From Cyanophora paradoxa (Eukaryota; Glaucocystophyceae; Cyanophorales; Cyanophoraceae): a stretch of 64,000 nt of DNA. Of the stretch, positions 1-11,431 are shown one piece after another. The translations under genes and the position numbers were made by a program. Under the pieces are notes generated by a model. It saw nothing but the letters and a program-made list of their open reading frames with translations, did no database searches and had not been told where the DNA came from. The stretch's first letter is position 1. Each line of letters starts with the position of its first letter. Location: the NCBI GenBank assembly GCA_004431415.1, contig QPMI01000189.1:105493-169492 (forward strand). Direction: 5' to 3'.

Positions 1-26
1 GGGAAGGGGGGTGGGAGGGGTGCGGG

Positions 27-3000
27 CTAGCCGGTGAAGGCGGAGAAGAGGCCGCCGAGGCGGGAGGCGGGGCGGCGGACGCGGGCGAGCTCCTCGGGCG
101 AGAAGGCGAGCACCGTGGCGATCGCCGGCAGCAGCGCCTCGTGCTCCCCCGTCTCCATGTACTGCCGCCCCCGGCCCCACGTCAGCCGGCCCCGGCGGGC
201 GGGGCGCCGGGGGCGGGGGCGGGCCTTCAGGATGATGTTCTTGAGGTAGGTGAGGTCCACGCGGGAGCGCTCCACCGTCAGGCTCCGCACCTGCGCGCCG
301 GTGTGAGGCGAGGACTGGCTCTGCGGCGGGGGCGAGGGCGCTGGGGCGGGGCCGGGGGGCGGGGGCGGGCCTCGTCCTTGAGCATCTTCTGCTGCTCGAA
401 GAGGAGCGCCTCGAGGGCCTCCTTCTCCCGGATCGTCTCCTCCCGCTCCCGCAGCGCAGCCTCCGCCGCCGCCAGCGCCCCCTGCAGCCGCTCGACCTCC
501 TGCCCCCGCCCTCAGCCCCGCCCCGCCCCAGGCTCGCGGGCGGCGGGCGGGCCTGGGCGGCGCGGAGGACGTCGGCGCTCTCGCGGAGGGCGTCCCGCCG
601 GCGGGCGGGCGCTGGCGCGGGCGAGGATCCCCTCCAGGATCTCCGCGTCCCTCCCCATCACGCCGCCCTGCCCCGCCCCTCCGACCCTGCCGCCCCTCAC
701 GCGGCGCCCAGGGGCGGGCCCAGAGGCGCCCCGCACCGGCGAAGCTCGCGGAGCGCCCGACGGCCTCGCGCTCGGCGCCGGGACGGGCGAGGCGGCGGCG
801 GCGGCGGCGGCGGCGTGCGCGTGGGCGACCTGCACGGTGGCCGCCCCGAGCTGCCGCTCCGCCGCGAGGAGCCGCGCCTGCTGCCGCGCGCTCTCCACGG
901 TCAGCTGCTTGTTCGCCCGCTGCAGCTCCGCCATCCGCTCCTCCAGCTCCGCCACCGCCGCCTCCCGCCGCCCCGCCTCCGCCTCCACCTGCTCCCGCGC
1001 CGCCGCCGCCTCGCGCCGCGCCGCCTCGAGCTCGACCTCCGCTGCGGCGGCCGGCTCGCGGGGCGGGCGGAGGGAAGAGGGGGGAGGGGCGGGGGGGACC
1101 GTCGGCCTTGGCGCGGAGGGCGGCCTCGCGGGCGCGCTCGAGGGCGGCGAGGCGGGCCTGCGTCTCCTCGTGCGCGCGCCGCTCCTCGCCCTTGCGGCGC
1201 TCCTCCCGCTCCTCGTGCTCCCGCACCGCCCGCCGCAGCCGCTCGACCTCCAGGCCCACCCCGCCCTCGTACTCCTCCTTCACGCGCGACAGCTGCCGCA
1301 CCTGCCCGCCACCCGCGTCGGCGCGCAGCGGGGCCGACGAGGGCGACACCACCCCGGCCCCGCCTCGCTGCGTGTCCCGCGCTCCGACCCACCCTGCGGG
1401 CGGGCGGACCTGGGCCTGGGCGGCGTCGAGCTCGTCCTGGAGGGAGCGGAGGGCGGTGGAGAGCTGCTGCTCCTTCTGGCTCAGCGCCAGCTGCGCCTTG
1501 GCCTTGTAGCGCCGCAGCTCCTCGTCGGCCACCTGCGCGTCGCGGCGGGCCTGCGCGAGGGCCCCCTCCGAGACGTAGGCGGCCAGCTCGAGCTCCCGCA
1601 CGCGGTCCTGCATCCGCTGCCCCGCCTCCTCCCGCTCCCGCGCCGCCGCGATCCGCTCCGCCTCCACCCGCGCCTCCGCCTCCGCCAGCGCCACCTCCCC
1701 CTCCCGCCCCCGCGCCTCCCCGCCCGCCCCTCAGCCCCCCCGGCAAGGAACACCCGACACGCCCCCCGCCGCACCTTGGCCTCGGCGAGGGCGGCCTCGG
1801 CGGCGGCCCGGGCGGCCTCGGCGGCGGCGAGGGCGGCGGCGGAGTCGGCGGCGGCCTTCTCGGCGGCGGTGGCGCGGGCGGTGAGCTCCGTCATCTTGAC
1901 CTGCGAGAACTTCTTGAACTTGTCGAGCGTCGCCTGCTTCTCCCCGCCGCCTTCTGCAGGCCCGTCACCTCGCCCTCCAGCTCCGCCACCCGCCCCATCT
2001 GCTCCGCCAGCCGCTCCGACGCCCCCGCCAGCTCCCCTCCAGCTCCCGCACCCGCGCCGCCGCCGCCTCCCGCCCGCCTCGCCCTCCTCCGTCAGCGCCG
2101 GCATGCCCGGTCCACCGAGCGGGGCGCCGCCGCCCGCGCTGCCTCCAGCTCGCTTCGCAGAGCCGCGAGGGCCCGCTCGTGCGCCGCGGCGGCCGCCGCC
2201 TTGGCCCGCCGCTCCTCCTCGAGGCGCCCCGTCAGCTCCTGCGCCTCGTGCCGCAGAGCCCTGGCGCCCTGTCAGGCCCCTCCGCCCGGGGGCACTCGCG
2301 CGGGAGGGACGGGAGCGCACTCGAGCTCAGCCGCCGCTGAGGCGGCCCCCGCCTCCGCCGTCGCTGCGGAGCGCTTCCGCGCCGCCTCCGCCTCGCGCTT
2401 GGCCGCCTCGAGCTGCTGCTGCGCCGCCGCCGCCTTCGCCTCCGCCTCCTCCCACGCCTTGCTCACCTGCGCGCCGCGTCGCGCCCCGCCGCCCTCTCGG
2501 GAGGCAGCGGAAGGGAAGCGAGGGGGCACCATGGCGAGGCTCTCCTCCATCTCCTGGACGCGCGCCTGGGCGGCGGGGCCCTGGGCGCCGCGCGCGTGCT
2601 TCCCGGCGGCCGCGTCGGCGCGCAGGGCGGCGAGCTCGTCGCGGCGGCGGCGAGGTCGGCGCGGGCGCGGGCCGCGTCGGCGTGGGCGGCCTCGAGGTCG
2701 GCCTCGGCGGCGTCGGCGCGGCCCTCGAGCTGCTGGCACGCCGCCTGCAGCGACGCCACCTCCGACTCCAGCTGCCCCGCCCGCACCCCCTCCCCGCCTC
2801 CGCCCCGCGCCCGCCGCCGCCGCCGCGCGCGCCTCGTCCCGCTCCCGCGTCAGCTCGGCAATCTGCGCCTCCAGACCCGCGAACTTCTTTTTGGAGAGGA
2901 GCTTCAGCTTCTCGAGCTGCGCCCGCGCCTCCCCGCTCTCCTTCTGCGCCGCCGCCGCCGCCGCCTCCAGCTCCGCAGCGCGCTCGCCGCCGCCCGAGCC

Positions 3001-6000
3001 GGCAGCCTCGCGCGCCTCGACGGCCTCCGCGAGGGCGGCCCGCAGGCGCGTCGCCTCGGCCGCCCCCTCCCCTAGTTCGCCCCGCAGCCGCGCCACCTCG
3101 GCCTCCAGACCGGCGACTTGGCCCTCGTACTCCGCGTTCATCGCCCGCGCCCCTGCCGCCGCCTCCTCTTGCGCACGCACAGCGGCCGCCTCCGCCTCCT
3201 CCCGCGCCTTGGTCGCCGCCGCGAGCTCGCCCTCCAGCGCGCTCACGCGCTCCTGCAGCTGCTCGGCCACCTCGCCGGCGCCCGCCGCCGCTGCCACGCG
3301 CGCCTCCGCCTCCTCCCGCGCCTTGGTCGCCGCCGCGAGCTCGCCCTCCAGCGCGCTCACGCGCTCCTGCAGCTGCTCGGCCACCTCGCCGGCGCCCGCC
3401 GCCGCTGCCACGCGCGCCTCCGCCTCCTCCCGCGCCTTGGTCGCCGCCGCGAGCTCGCCCTCCAGCGCGTTCACGCGCTCCTGCAGCTGCTCGGCCGCCT
3501 CGCCGGCGCCCGCCGCCGCTGCCACGCGCGCCTCCGCCTCCTCCCGCGCCTTGGTCGCCGCCGCGAGCTCGCCCTCCAGCGCGCTCACGCGCTCCTGCAG
3601 CTGCTCGGCCGCCTCGCCGGCGCCCGCCGCCGCTGCCACGCGCGCCTCCGCCTCCTCCCGCGCCTTGGTCGCCGCCGCGAGCTCGCCCTCCAGTGCGCTC
3701 ACGCGCTCCTGCAGCTGCTCGGCCGCCTCGCCGGCGCCCGCCGCCGCTGCCACGCGCGCCTCCGCCTCCTCCCGCGCCTTGGTCGCCGCCGCGAGCTCGG
3801 CCTCCAGCGCGCTCACGCGCTCCTGCAGCTGCTCGGCCGCCTCGCCGGCGCCCGCCGCCGCTGCCACGCGCGCCTCCGCCTCCTCCCGCGCCTTGGTCGC
3901 CGCCGCGAGCTCGCCCTCCAGTGCGCTCACGCGCTCCTGCAGCTGCTCGGCCGCCTCGCCGGCGCCCGCCGCCGCTGCCACGCGCGCCTCCGCCTCCTCC
4001 CGCGCCTTGGTCGCCGCCGCGAGCTCGGCCTCCAGCGCGCTCACGCGCTCCTGCAGCTGCTCGGCCGCCTCGCCGGCGCCCGCCGCCGCTGCCACGCGCG
4101 CCTCCGCCTCCTCCCGCGCCTTGGTCGCCGCCGCGAGCTCGCCCTCCAGTGCGCTCACGCGCTCCTGCAGCTGCTCGGCCGCCTCGCCGGCGCCCGCCGC
4201 CGCTGCCACGCGCGCCTCCGCCTCCTCCCGCGCCTTGGTCGCCGCCGCGAGCTCGGCCTCCAGCGCGCTCACGCGCTCCTGCAGCTGCTCGGCCACCTCG
4301 CCGGCGCCCGCCGCCGCTGCCACGCGCGCCTCCGCCTCCTCCCGCGCCTTGGTCGCCGCCGCGAGCTCGCCCTCCAGTGCGCTCACGCGCTCCTGCAGCT
4401 GCTCGGCCGCCTCGCCGGCGCCCGCCGCCGCTGCCACGCGCGCCTCCGCCTCCTCCCGCGCCTTGGTCGCCGCCGCGAGCTCGCCCTCCAGTGCGCTCAC
4501 GCGCTCCTGCAGCTGCTCGGCCGCCTCGCCGGCGCCCGCCGCCGCTGCCACGCGCGCCTCCGCCTCCTCCCGCGCCTTGGTCGCCGCCGCGAGCTCGCCC
4601 TCCAGCGCGCTCACGCGCTCCTGCAGCTGCTCGGCCGCCTCGCCGGCGCCCGCCGCCGCTGCCACGCGCGCCTCCGCCTCCTCCCGCGCCTTGGTCGCCG
4701 CCGCGAGCTCGCCCTCCAGTGCGCTCACGCGCTCCTGCAGCTGCTCGGCCGCCTCGCCGGCGCCCGCCGCCGCTGCCACGCGCGCCTCCGCCTCCTCCCG
4801 CGCCTTGGTCGCCGCCGCGAGCTCGCCCTCCAGTGCGCTCACGCGCTCCTGCAGCTGCTCGGCCGCCTCGCCGGCGCCCGCCGCCGCTGCCACGCGCGCC
4901 TCCGCCTCCTCCCGCGCCTTGGTCGCCGCCGCGAGCTCGCCCTCCAGCGCGCTCACGCGCTCCTGCAGCTGCTCGGCCGCCTCGCCGGCGCCCGCCGCCG
5001 CTGCCACGCGCGCCTCCGCCTCCTCCCGCGCCTTGGTCGCCGCCGCGAGCTGCTCTTCCAGGCTCGACGCTCGCTTCGACGCCTCCGCCGCCGCCGCTTC
5101 TGCGGCCGATGCGCTGGCCTTGCTCTGGGCGCGCGCCGCCTCCAGCTCGCTCTCGAGCTTGGCGATCTGCACCGCCGGCGGGTTAGCCACGGCCGGCGGC
5201 AGTGCGGGCAACGGACACACGGTCGCCTGGAGCGCGGCGCTGGCAGTCTGGGCGTCGGCGTCGGCCTGCTGCGCGGCGCGGAGCTGCTCCTCGAAGGCGT
5301 GGGCCTGCCGCCGCGAGTCGGGCGCCGGTCGCGGCGGCAGAAGGCGGGCCCCCGCGCACCTTCGCAATCGCCTCCTCGGCGTGCGACTTGGCCTCTGCGA
5401 GCGCCGCCTCCAGCGCCTGGGCCTGCGGGGGTGCTCAAGGAGGGGGGCGGAGGCGGCGGGGGCGCCCCGCGCGCACCCGCTCGGCCTTGGCTGCGGTGAG
5501 CTCCTCCTCCAACGAAGCCGCCTTTGCTTCGGCCGCTTCCCGCAGCCGGAGCAGCTCCGCCGCCCGCTCGGCCGCCTCGCGCAGCGTCCCCTGCACTGCC
5601 TCCGCGCTCTTCGCGGCCGCCTCGAGCTCCTCTCCCCGCTTCTGCGCCTCCGACAGGGCCGCCGTACGATCTTCGATGGTCTTCTGCGCTGCTGCAATCT
5701 CTGATGCCGCCGCCTCGAGCTTCGCTGTGAGCGCCTGGACGATGTGTGCCGACTTGTCGACTTCAGCCTTGAGAGCGTCCCGCTCCTCCCGCAGGCCCGC
5801 CGCCTCATTCTTCACCGCTTCAAGTTCCGCCGTCAACGCGCTGCTTGCGCTGTCTCCGCCCGAACCAGCCGCGCCCTGGGTTGCCACCACTCGAGCCGCC
5901 TCCAACTCCTTCGTCAAGTCCGCGATTTGGGTTTCGAGCGTCTTGAACTTGTTCTTGGCCACAACTTTGAAGCGCTCTAGCTGAGCCTTCGCCTCTGTGC

Positions 6001-6400
6001 ATTCCTTCTGCGAGGTCGCCAAGGCGGCGGCCAGATCTGTGTGGCGCGTTGGCGGGGGCGCGTCTGCGCTAGAGCGTCATCGCGGCGCACCGCCGGACCC
6101 ATCGGACGCGTTTATGTCCTGCCATCCGTCGCCGTCCTGTGAAAACCAGGCCGTGAGACGTCGCGTGGTCGAATCGATGCGCTATAGCAACCTATCGTTC
6201 CGAACGCACCGCCATCGGCGGAAAGCAGCGCTTCAGACGGGCTGAGACGGGCTACTCAGACGGCCAAACGGGGGGTACCCTCATCAACTGTTGCCACAGT
6301 TTTGGCTTCCTCGAGCTCGGATAGCAGCGTTTCCCACCGCAGCCGAGTTTCTTGGTGAGCTGCGACAGAGGCTAACTGTTTTGAAGAGAGAGATTCTGAT
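27..6400 (-). CDS. GRIP-domain golgin, giant coiled-coil protein
   Basis: This gene encodes a long Ala/Glu/Lys/Arg-rich coiled coil that ends in a GRIP domain, the module that binds Arl1 on trans-Golgi membranes, so the product is probably a Golgi tether. The GRIP core is read across a 63-nt intron (162-224, GC donor): YLKNIILK on one side and YMETGEHEALLPAIATVLAFSPEE on the other, followed by the stop at 27-29. The central rod (about 3190-5050) is 16 tandem copies of a 38-residue unit plus a partial one. The 5' end is unresolved. The frame is open to about 6040, then an in-frame stop implies an intron. A coiled-coil exon containing LASVAAHQETRLRWETLL lies near 6295-6400. Exon borders inside the gene are inferred from frame switches. 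The identification rests on the GRIP domain; the golgin subtype cannot be told. Confidence 0.8.
3190..5050 (-). repeat. 16-copy 114-bp tandem coding repeat
   Basis: A 114-bp unit is repeated about 16.3 times with only scattered single-base differences, for example G/A at GEVAEQ versus GEAAEQ and GEL versus AEL at the unit start. Each unit encodes 38 residues including LAAATKAREEAEARVAAAAG. The period is a multiple of three, so the array keeps the golgin frame open. The antisense frames are also stop-free, purely because of base composition. Confidence 0.95.
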
Positions 6401-6812
6401 CGGCGCCCAGAGCAAGAACAAGCACGCGACAGTCACTCGTAGCCATGGGAGATGATGCGCCACCTATCTCGAACTACAAGGCAAACATCGCCGCCTCGCC
6501 CGACCGCGCTGGCCCCTGCAGCTAAACCTGGCGCAGGGGGTCATGTTGTGCGACAGGCCCAGCGGCGATGGCGGCGCGTACGGACGGTGCGCCGTAGTCT
6601 TGCCTATGGCGCCATTCATAGACTCAACGCGCTGCGCTCGCAGGTCCGGAAGGGAAGGAGGGCCGACGGCTTTCGTGAGCCGGGTCACGCCGCACGAGCC
6701 CATAGGCTGGAATCCCGTAAAGAAGGAGAACCCACACTTAGAAGAACCGAAGAAGAAGACTAGCGGTGCGTGCGACTCGGTTGCAGCCCTATGCGGCCAC
6801 TGAGGACCTGCA
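6401..6812. other. Region between golgin 5' end and next gene, no assignable gene
   Basis: This stretch should hold the first exon and promoter of the minus-strand golgin and the upstream exon of the plus-strand gene that begins in frame at 6813. Short open frames exist on both strands, but none has recognisable similarity or clear splice junctions. Nothing more is supported. Confidence 0.3.
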
Positions 6813-8404
6813 GGTTCGGTGGACGCTCTGACGAGGCACAAGAAGTGGCTTCGGGAGTTGCGGGAATACAAAAGGAGGTTAGCTGTGGAGGAGGAGCTGA
6901 TGCAGAATGAGGCGGAGGAGAAGAGGAAGAAGGTCGGCGCGACCCGTCCGCGTGGCCTTCCTCATCCTGACGCCGGCGCAGTTCACGGAGTACCAGAAGC
7001 AGATGCGGGATCTGATCAGGAAGGGAAAGAGCATCGTGAAGGGGAAAGGTGGGCAGCGGCAGGGCGACGCGGCGCGGGCTGGCTGGCGGGGCGGGGCGCG
7101 AGCCGGCGGGGCGCAGAGCCGGAGCTGGACCCGGAGGAGCTTGTGCGGCAGGCGCAGGAGCAGCTGGGGATGGGGAGTCTGGCGGCGGACGTGGTGGCCG
7201 ACGTGCTGGCCGAGGCGCCGACGGTGCCGGCGAGGAAGGCGGAGAAGAAGGGGAAGAAGGAGAAGAAGGAGCGGCCGGCGTGGGCGCTCACCGAGGGCGA
7301 GCTGGCCCGCCAGGAGGAGGACGAGGCGGACGACCTCATCAACTTCGCCACCGGTCTCGACTTCGACCGCTGTCCGCTCCACTCCCCGGCCTCCTCCTGC
7401 GCTGCTCTCGCTCTGCTGAGCGGCGGGGCAGACATGGAGGACATGGAGGTGCGGCAGAAGATCAAGCAGATCCGGCAGCGCGTCAAGGAGCTCGCCGAGG
7501 AGCGCAAGGCCGAGCACCTCGCCGCCGCCGCCGCAGCAGCAGCAGCAGACGACGCCAGCGGCGGCGAGGGCGCCTCGGGCAGCAGCGGCGGCGAGGGCGG
7601 CGCCTCGGAGGGCGAGGCACCCGCCTACGCCCGCCCCACGCACAGTGCGCCGGCCCGAGCGCGTGTGCGCGCAAGGCGTCGCCTGCGCGCTGCCTGACCC
7701 CGCCTGCCTCGTCCAGCGTCGGCCTCGCGCGTGCGGACAGCAGCGGCGACGGCGCCGCCGCCGCCGGCGACGGCGGGCGAGGGGACGCGGTGCGGGGGCG
7801 GGGCGGGGGGCGGGGGCGGGTCTGAGGCGGGGCGGGGCGGGGCGCAGGCGGCGGCGGGGAAGCTGGCGGAGCGAAAGGAGGCGGAGCGCATCCTGCAGAG
7901 CTCCCACGTGCGCCCGCGCCGCCCCTCTCTCGAAGCCTCCCGCCCTCCCGGGGCTGAGGGCGGCGAGCGCAGAAGCTGCGGAGCGTGCACTCGCCGGCCT
8001 CCATCAAGAGCATCATGGAGGAGATCAAAGAGAAGAAGGCCAAGTGCGCGGCGACCCCCCGCCCCCCCCCCCCCCCCGCGCCGCTCTTTTCCGCACGGCC
8101 GACAAGAGGCGGCAGGCAGCCCTCGCAGCCGGCTATTCCCGAGGAGCCCAACGTCCTTGTACTACCCGAGGTGCGCCCAGGCCCGCCCGCACCCGGCCCG
8201 CCCGCCCGGCGCCCCTCAGGAGTGGCGCGTAGGGTGTGCGGGCGTGACCGCGCCTGACGGCGGCGGGCGGGCGGCGCGCAGCGGGACAAGTCGCCGCCGA
8301 AGTACGTGCGGGTGGAGAAGAAGGAGGGGGCGGCGGCCGGGCGAGCTGCCGCCGCCAGGGACGGCTCCAACCTCCCCTTCCTCCACAGGCACCCCGGCGT
8401 CTGA
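6813..8404 (+). CDS. Conserved-looking coiled-coil protein, not recognised
   Basis: At least six exons are readable. The first visible one follows an acceptor at 6810-6812 (an in-frame stop lies at 6801-6803), so the start codon is in an upstream exon I could not find. An intron 6933-6981 joins the basic helix containing RHKKWLRELREYKRRLAVEE to FTEYQKQMRDLIRKGKSIVKGK. A later intron joins LINFATGLDFDR to YMEDMEVRQKIKQIRQRVKE, which looks like the conserved core. Lys- and Glu-rich linkers and an Ala/Gly/Ser run follow, then a short segment with SPASIKSIMEEIKEKKAK. The protein ends at LHRHPGV and a TGA at 8402-8404. The layout suggests a cytoskeletal or ciliary helical protein, but I do not recognise the family. 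Confidence 0.6.
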
Positions 8405-10141
8405 GCGCCCGGGTCCCCTGCTCCCGTTTGGAAGCACCAATTCATTCCCGGGTTCCTGCGGTGTCGTCCAGTGCCTGGGGAGATCTAGATGGACACATCC
8501 GGGGGAGCCCGTGTCGCATCCCCCTTCAGCCTTGCCCCGCGAGCCCCGTGCCCGTGGGGGACCACGGGGGGACAGTGGGGGTTCCTTTGGCTCCCAGCCA
8601 CGTGCAGTCACGTGCGAGGCCTGCGGATCGCCCAACGACGCCCACATCCAGATCCGATGCGTATCACACTGTGACAGTCTTGCGAATTCCAATTCCATGC
8701 AGTTTGCGCACTGAGCAGTGAGCATGCATGTGGATCATGATTCAGGAATTATAAGGATACGTCGTGTACTAGTCGGTTCGGTACGTATACGTATACGGGT
8801 CGATTTGCGACTCTAGATGGCTCCGGGATCCTGGCAGCCTCTCCGCCGGACCGCCGCGGCCCTCGAGCTCCGCCGGGCCCGGGCCTCCGGAGGCTCCGGA
8901 GCCTGCAATTGTGCAGGCCCGGCAAATTGGGGCGGCAATTCGATATTCATGGAATATGCCATATCGACATGCGTTTGAAGCTGGAGGGGCGCGGCGCCGG
9001 CAAGCGAAACTGAAACGTTAAGCCGCGCTTTGCGCCTGTTCGATTCGTTGTGCTCGTACCCCTCAATTCATCCCCCCTGATCGAAGAGCGTGGGCGCCAG
9101 GTTCAAGCCTTGAAGAAAAAGGAAGGCGCCGCGGCGGCCAGGGTCAGGAGAAGCGACCAGCGCAGCGGCCAGGACCAGGAAGATCAGCACCGCGCACCAA
9201 GGTAACTGCCCCGCTGGTGCATCGTGTGGCGCTTCCCGACGAGTTCCGGCAGTTCTGGTTTGAATCCTCCATCCAATCTTGCGACTTTCTTCGCTCCCAA
9301 CAATGCAGGTTGCCGGTGAGTGCGAGAGCTCCGCAATGGATCAGCGCGTCCGCGCGCGTTCGTTCCAGCGTTGGCCCGCCCCGTCTGTTTAAATGTGATG
9401 TATAACTTCTCTTGCATCGGATTTTGATCTTATACGCCGCGCCAAAATTCCCCGTGTCGCCTTGAGGATGCGGCCAAATGGACGCGCGCCTGGGGCTGGC
9501 TGACGCTCGTGAGCGATTGCAGGATCAATGCATGGTTTGGCGAGCAGCTTCAAGCCCCGCCCCGCCGCCCTGATCACCGAGGATGGCCGAGGATTCCGGA
9601 CGGGCAAGTCGGCTTGGTGCAAAGTGCCAGGTCGTGGCCGTCGTCGATCGCGCGATGAAGGAGTCATCTGCGGCACTCGGGATCACACACTCCTGGAGAT
9701 CGCCGACTCGAACAAGCAAGACGCGCCCGAGATCTGGCTCCTCAATTCATGCAAGAAGCTTCGCGGGGCAGAGAATGCCGCGCGGGGCGCGTCGGGGGTG
9801 AGTCTGCGTCCCGTTGACGCGCCGCGCGTGCCGGTTGGGAGTTCCTGACGGGATGACCGCAGGCGCGATCGCCTGACCCCGCCCGCGAGATCGCGGCGCG
9901 GTGCTTCACGCCCGTCGCCTTCTCTCCGGCGCTGGCCTCGCCTGCGCGGGGCCTCCCGCCGCGGCCGCCCTCCTCGTCCGCCTCGCTCTGCGCCTCGGCG
10001 CACTCGACCCCCGGGCGCTCCCCCGCGCGCCGATCCCGCCACGAGTCCACCCCGCCCTCCCCTCTCTTCGGGCACGCCTCCGACTGCAGCCCCTCGCGCC
10101 GCCCCTGCAGCCCGGCGTACCCCCCGCCCAGCAGCCCCCTC
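8405..10141. other. Mostly non-coding; possible exons near its right end
   Basis: The first part (8405 to about 9500) is less GC-rich and contains palindromic patches such as tacgtatacgtatacg near 8780, with no convincing gene. On the plus strand 9690-9800 reads LLEIADSNKQDAPEIWLLNS, which is protein-like and could be an exon of the gene ending at 10642. I could not define its borders. Confidence 0.3.
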
Positions 10142-10642
10142 ATGCGCCGGCCCTGCAGCCCGGCGCCGCGCCCGCCGTGCAGCCCGGCTCGGGGCGGGCG
10201 CTCGGGGCGGAGCGTGACGCCGCAGCGGCTCTTCGGCTCGACGGCCTTCGGGCTGCACGGGTTCCTCGCCTCGCTCGGCCACGTGCGCGCCCCAACCGCC
10301 CCCCCCCCCCCCCGCCTCACCCGCCCGCCCCCTCAGGACGACGACGAGCTGCTCGGCATCGACGGCCCCTCGGACGAGCGCCTCGCCACGCCGCCCTTCG
10401 ACACCGGCCGCCGCTGGTCCGACCTCTCCCTCGCCCGCGAGGCCGGCCCCATGTTCTCCGTGCGCCCCCCGCCTTCCCCGCCCGGCCCCTCGGAGCGCCG
10501 CTGACGCGAACCGCAGCCGCCGGCGCTCGACGCCGACAGCGCCGCGAAGCTGCGCGGCGGCCTACAGCTGCACGCCCCCGTCGCCATCCGCCGTCCGCCG
10601 CCTTCTGCCCCGCCCCCCGCGACCTCGACCCTCAAGCATTGA
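10142..10642 (+). CDS. Unrecognised spliced protein, 3' part
   Basis: Three exons join cleanly on the plus strand. The first ends with FGSTAFGLHGFLASLGH at 10282. A 54-nt intron (10283-10336, GT-AG) leads to DDDELLGIDGPSDERLATPP, ending MFS at 10459. A 57-nt intron (10460-10516) with a CTGAC branch-like sequence near its 3' end leads to PPALDADSAAKLRGGLQLHAP and the stop TGA at 10640-10642. The 5' end is unresolved. The product looks acidic and short; I recognise no family. Confidence rests on the consistent splice sites rather than on similarity. Confidence 0.45.
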
Positions 10643-11300
10643 GCACGGCGAGACCCCGTATGAGATTTAGGCCATGACTCGTCTTTTTTGAATTCGTCTC
10701 GATCCTCTTTTTCAAGGAACTTCGCTCTTTTTAAAGGACCTCGCGTCCACCTCTTGTACAGCACAGGCGCCGCCAGTCAGTGCGAAGTCCAGTAGGCTTC
10801 GATATCACTTTATATGCATAAGCTTCCCGACATTCAATCGGAGCTAGGTTTGTAGGTTTTTGCTTCCCGCTTACTTGTGTAGTTGATCACACAGCCGCTG
10901 AATTGCGGTTGAGCCTTGAGTCGTTCCCTGAGTGTATGCATGCTCGATCTATCTAGATCTGTACTTGCAATATGTATTCCGCATCTTGGTGTTAACGTTG
11001 GCGGATAAGGTAATCAAATTCGATCGCAAAGATCAAATCGAAGCTTAAGCCATCTACCCGGCGGGGTACGGCGTCGGAAAGGCGTGTGGCCGCTCGAACT
11101 TGATCCGGAGCTTGTCCTGCTTGAGCTGCACAGCGCGAAAGCCCCGAGCTAGCGAGGCTGCTTAGTGCGAGCTACGAGTTATCCGGTCGATGCCCGCACA
11201 ACAGGGCACAGCCAGGAGCGGGCGGCTCGCGCGAGCGCCAGCGAGGCGATTCAATTGCACATTCCAGTGCACCGATGATGTTCCGATCGTAGCCTGCCCT
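10643..11300. other. Intergenic region, no gene seen
   Basis: This AT-richer spacer holds no convincing ORF. It lies between the 3' end of the unrecognised gene and the upstream part of the ABC1-kinase gene, so it should contain a terminator and a promoter, but no specific element can be pointed to. Confidence 0.4.
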
Positions 11301-11431
11301 CCCCAGACGCTACTGGAGGTTCGCTGTCCGAGCGCGCGCGCGGTGGGCTAGCGCGGTAGCTTTAGCTGGAGCCGTTAGCATCCGCGAAGAGCCCGAGAAC
11401 GTCGCACGGGATGCGATCGTATGCGATCGGG

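Noticed and set aside
3190-5050. Regular repeats resembling a CRISPR array
   Set aside because: There are no unique spacers. The whole 114-bp unit repeats and encodes protein in frame.
141-5704. Very long open frames on the plus strand opposite the golgin
   Set aside because: They are low-complexity Arg/Pro/Ala translations caused by GC-rich, period-3 coding sequence on the other strand. The GRIP domain and coiled coil fix the gene on the minus strand.
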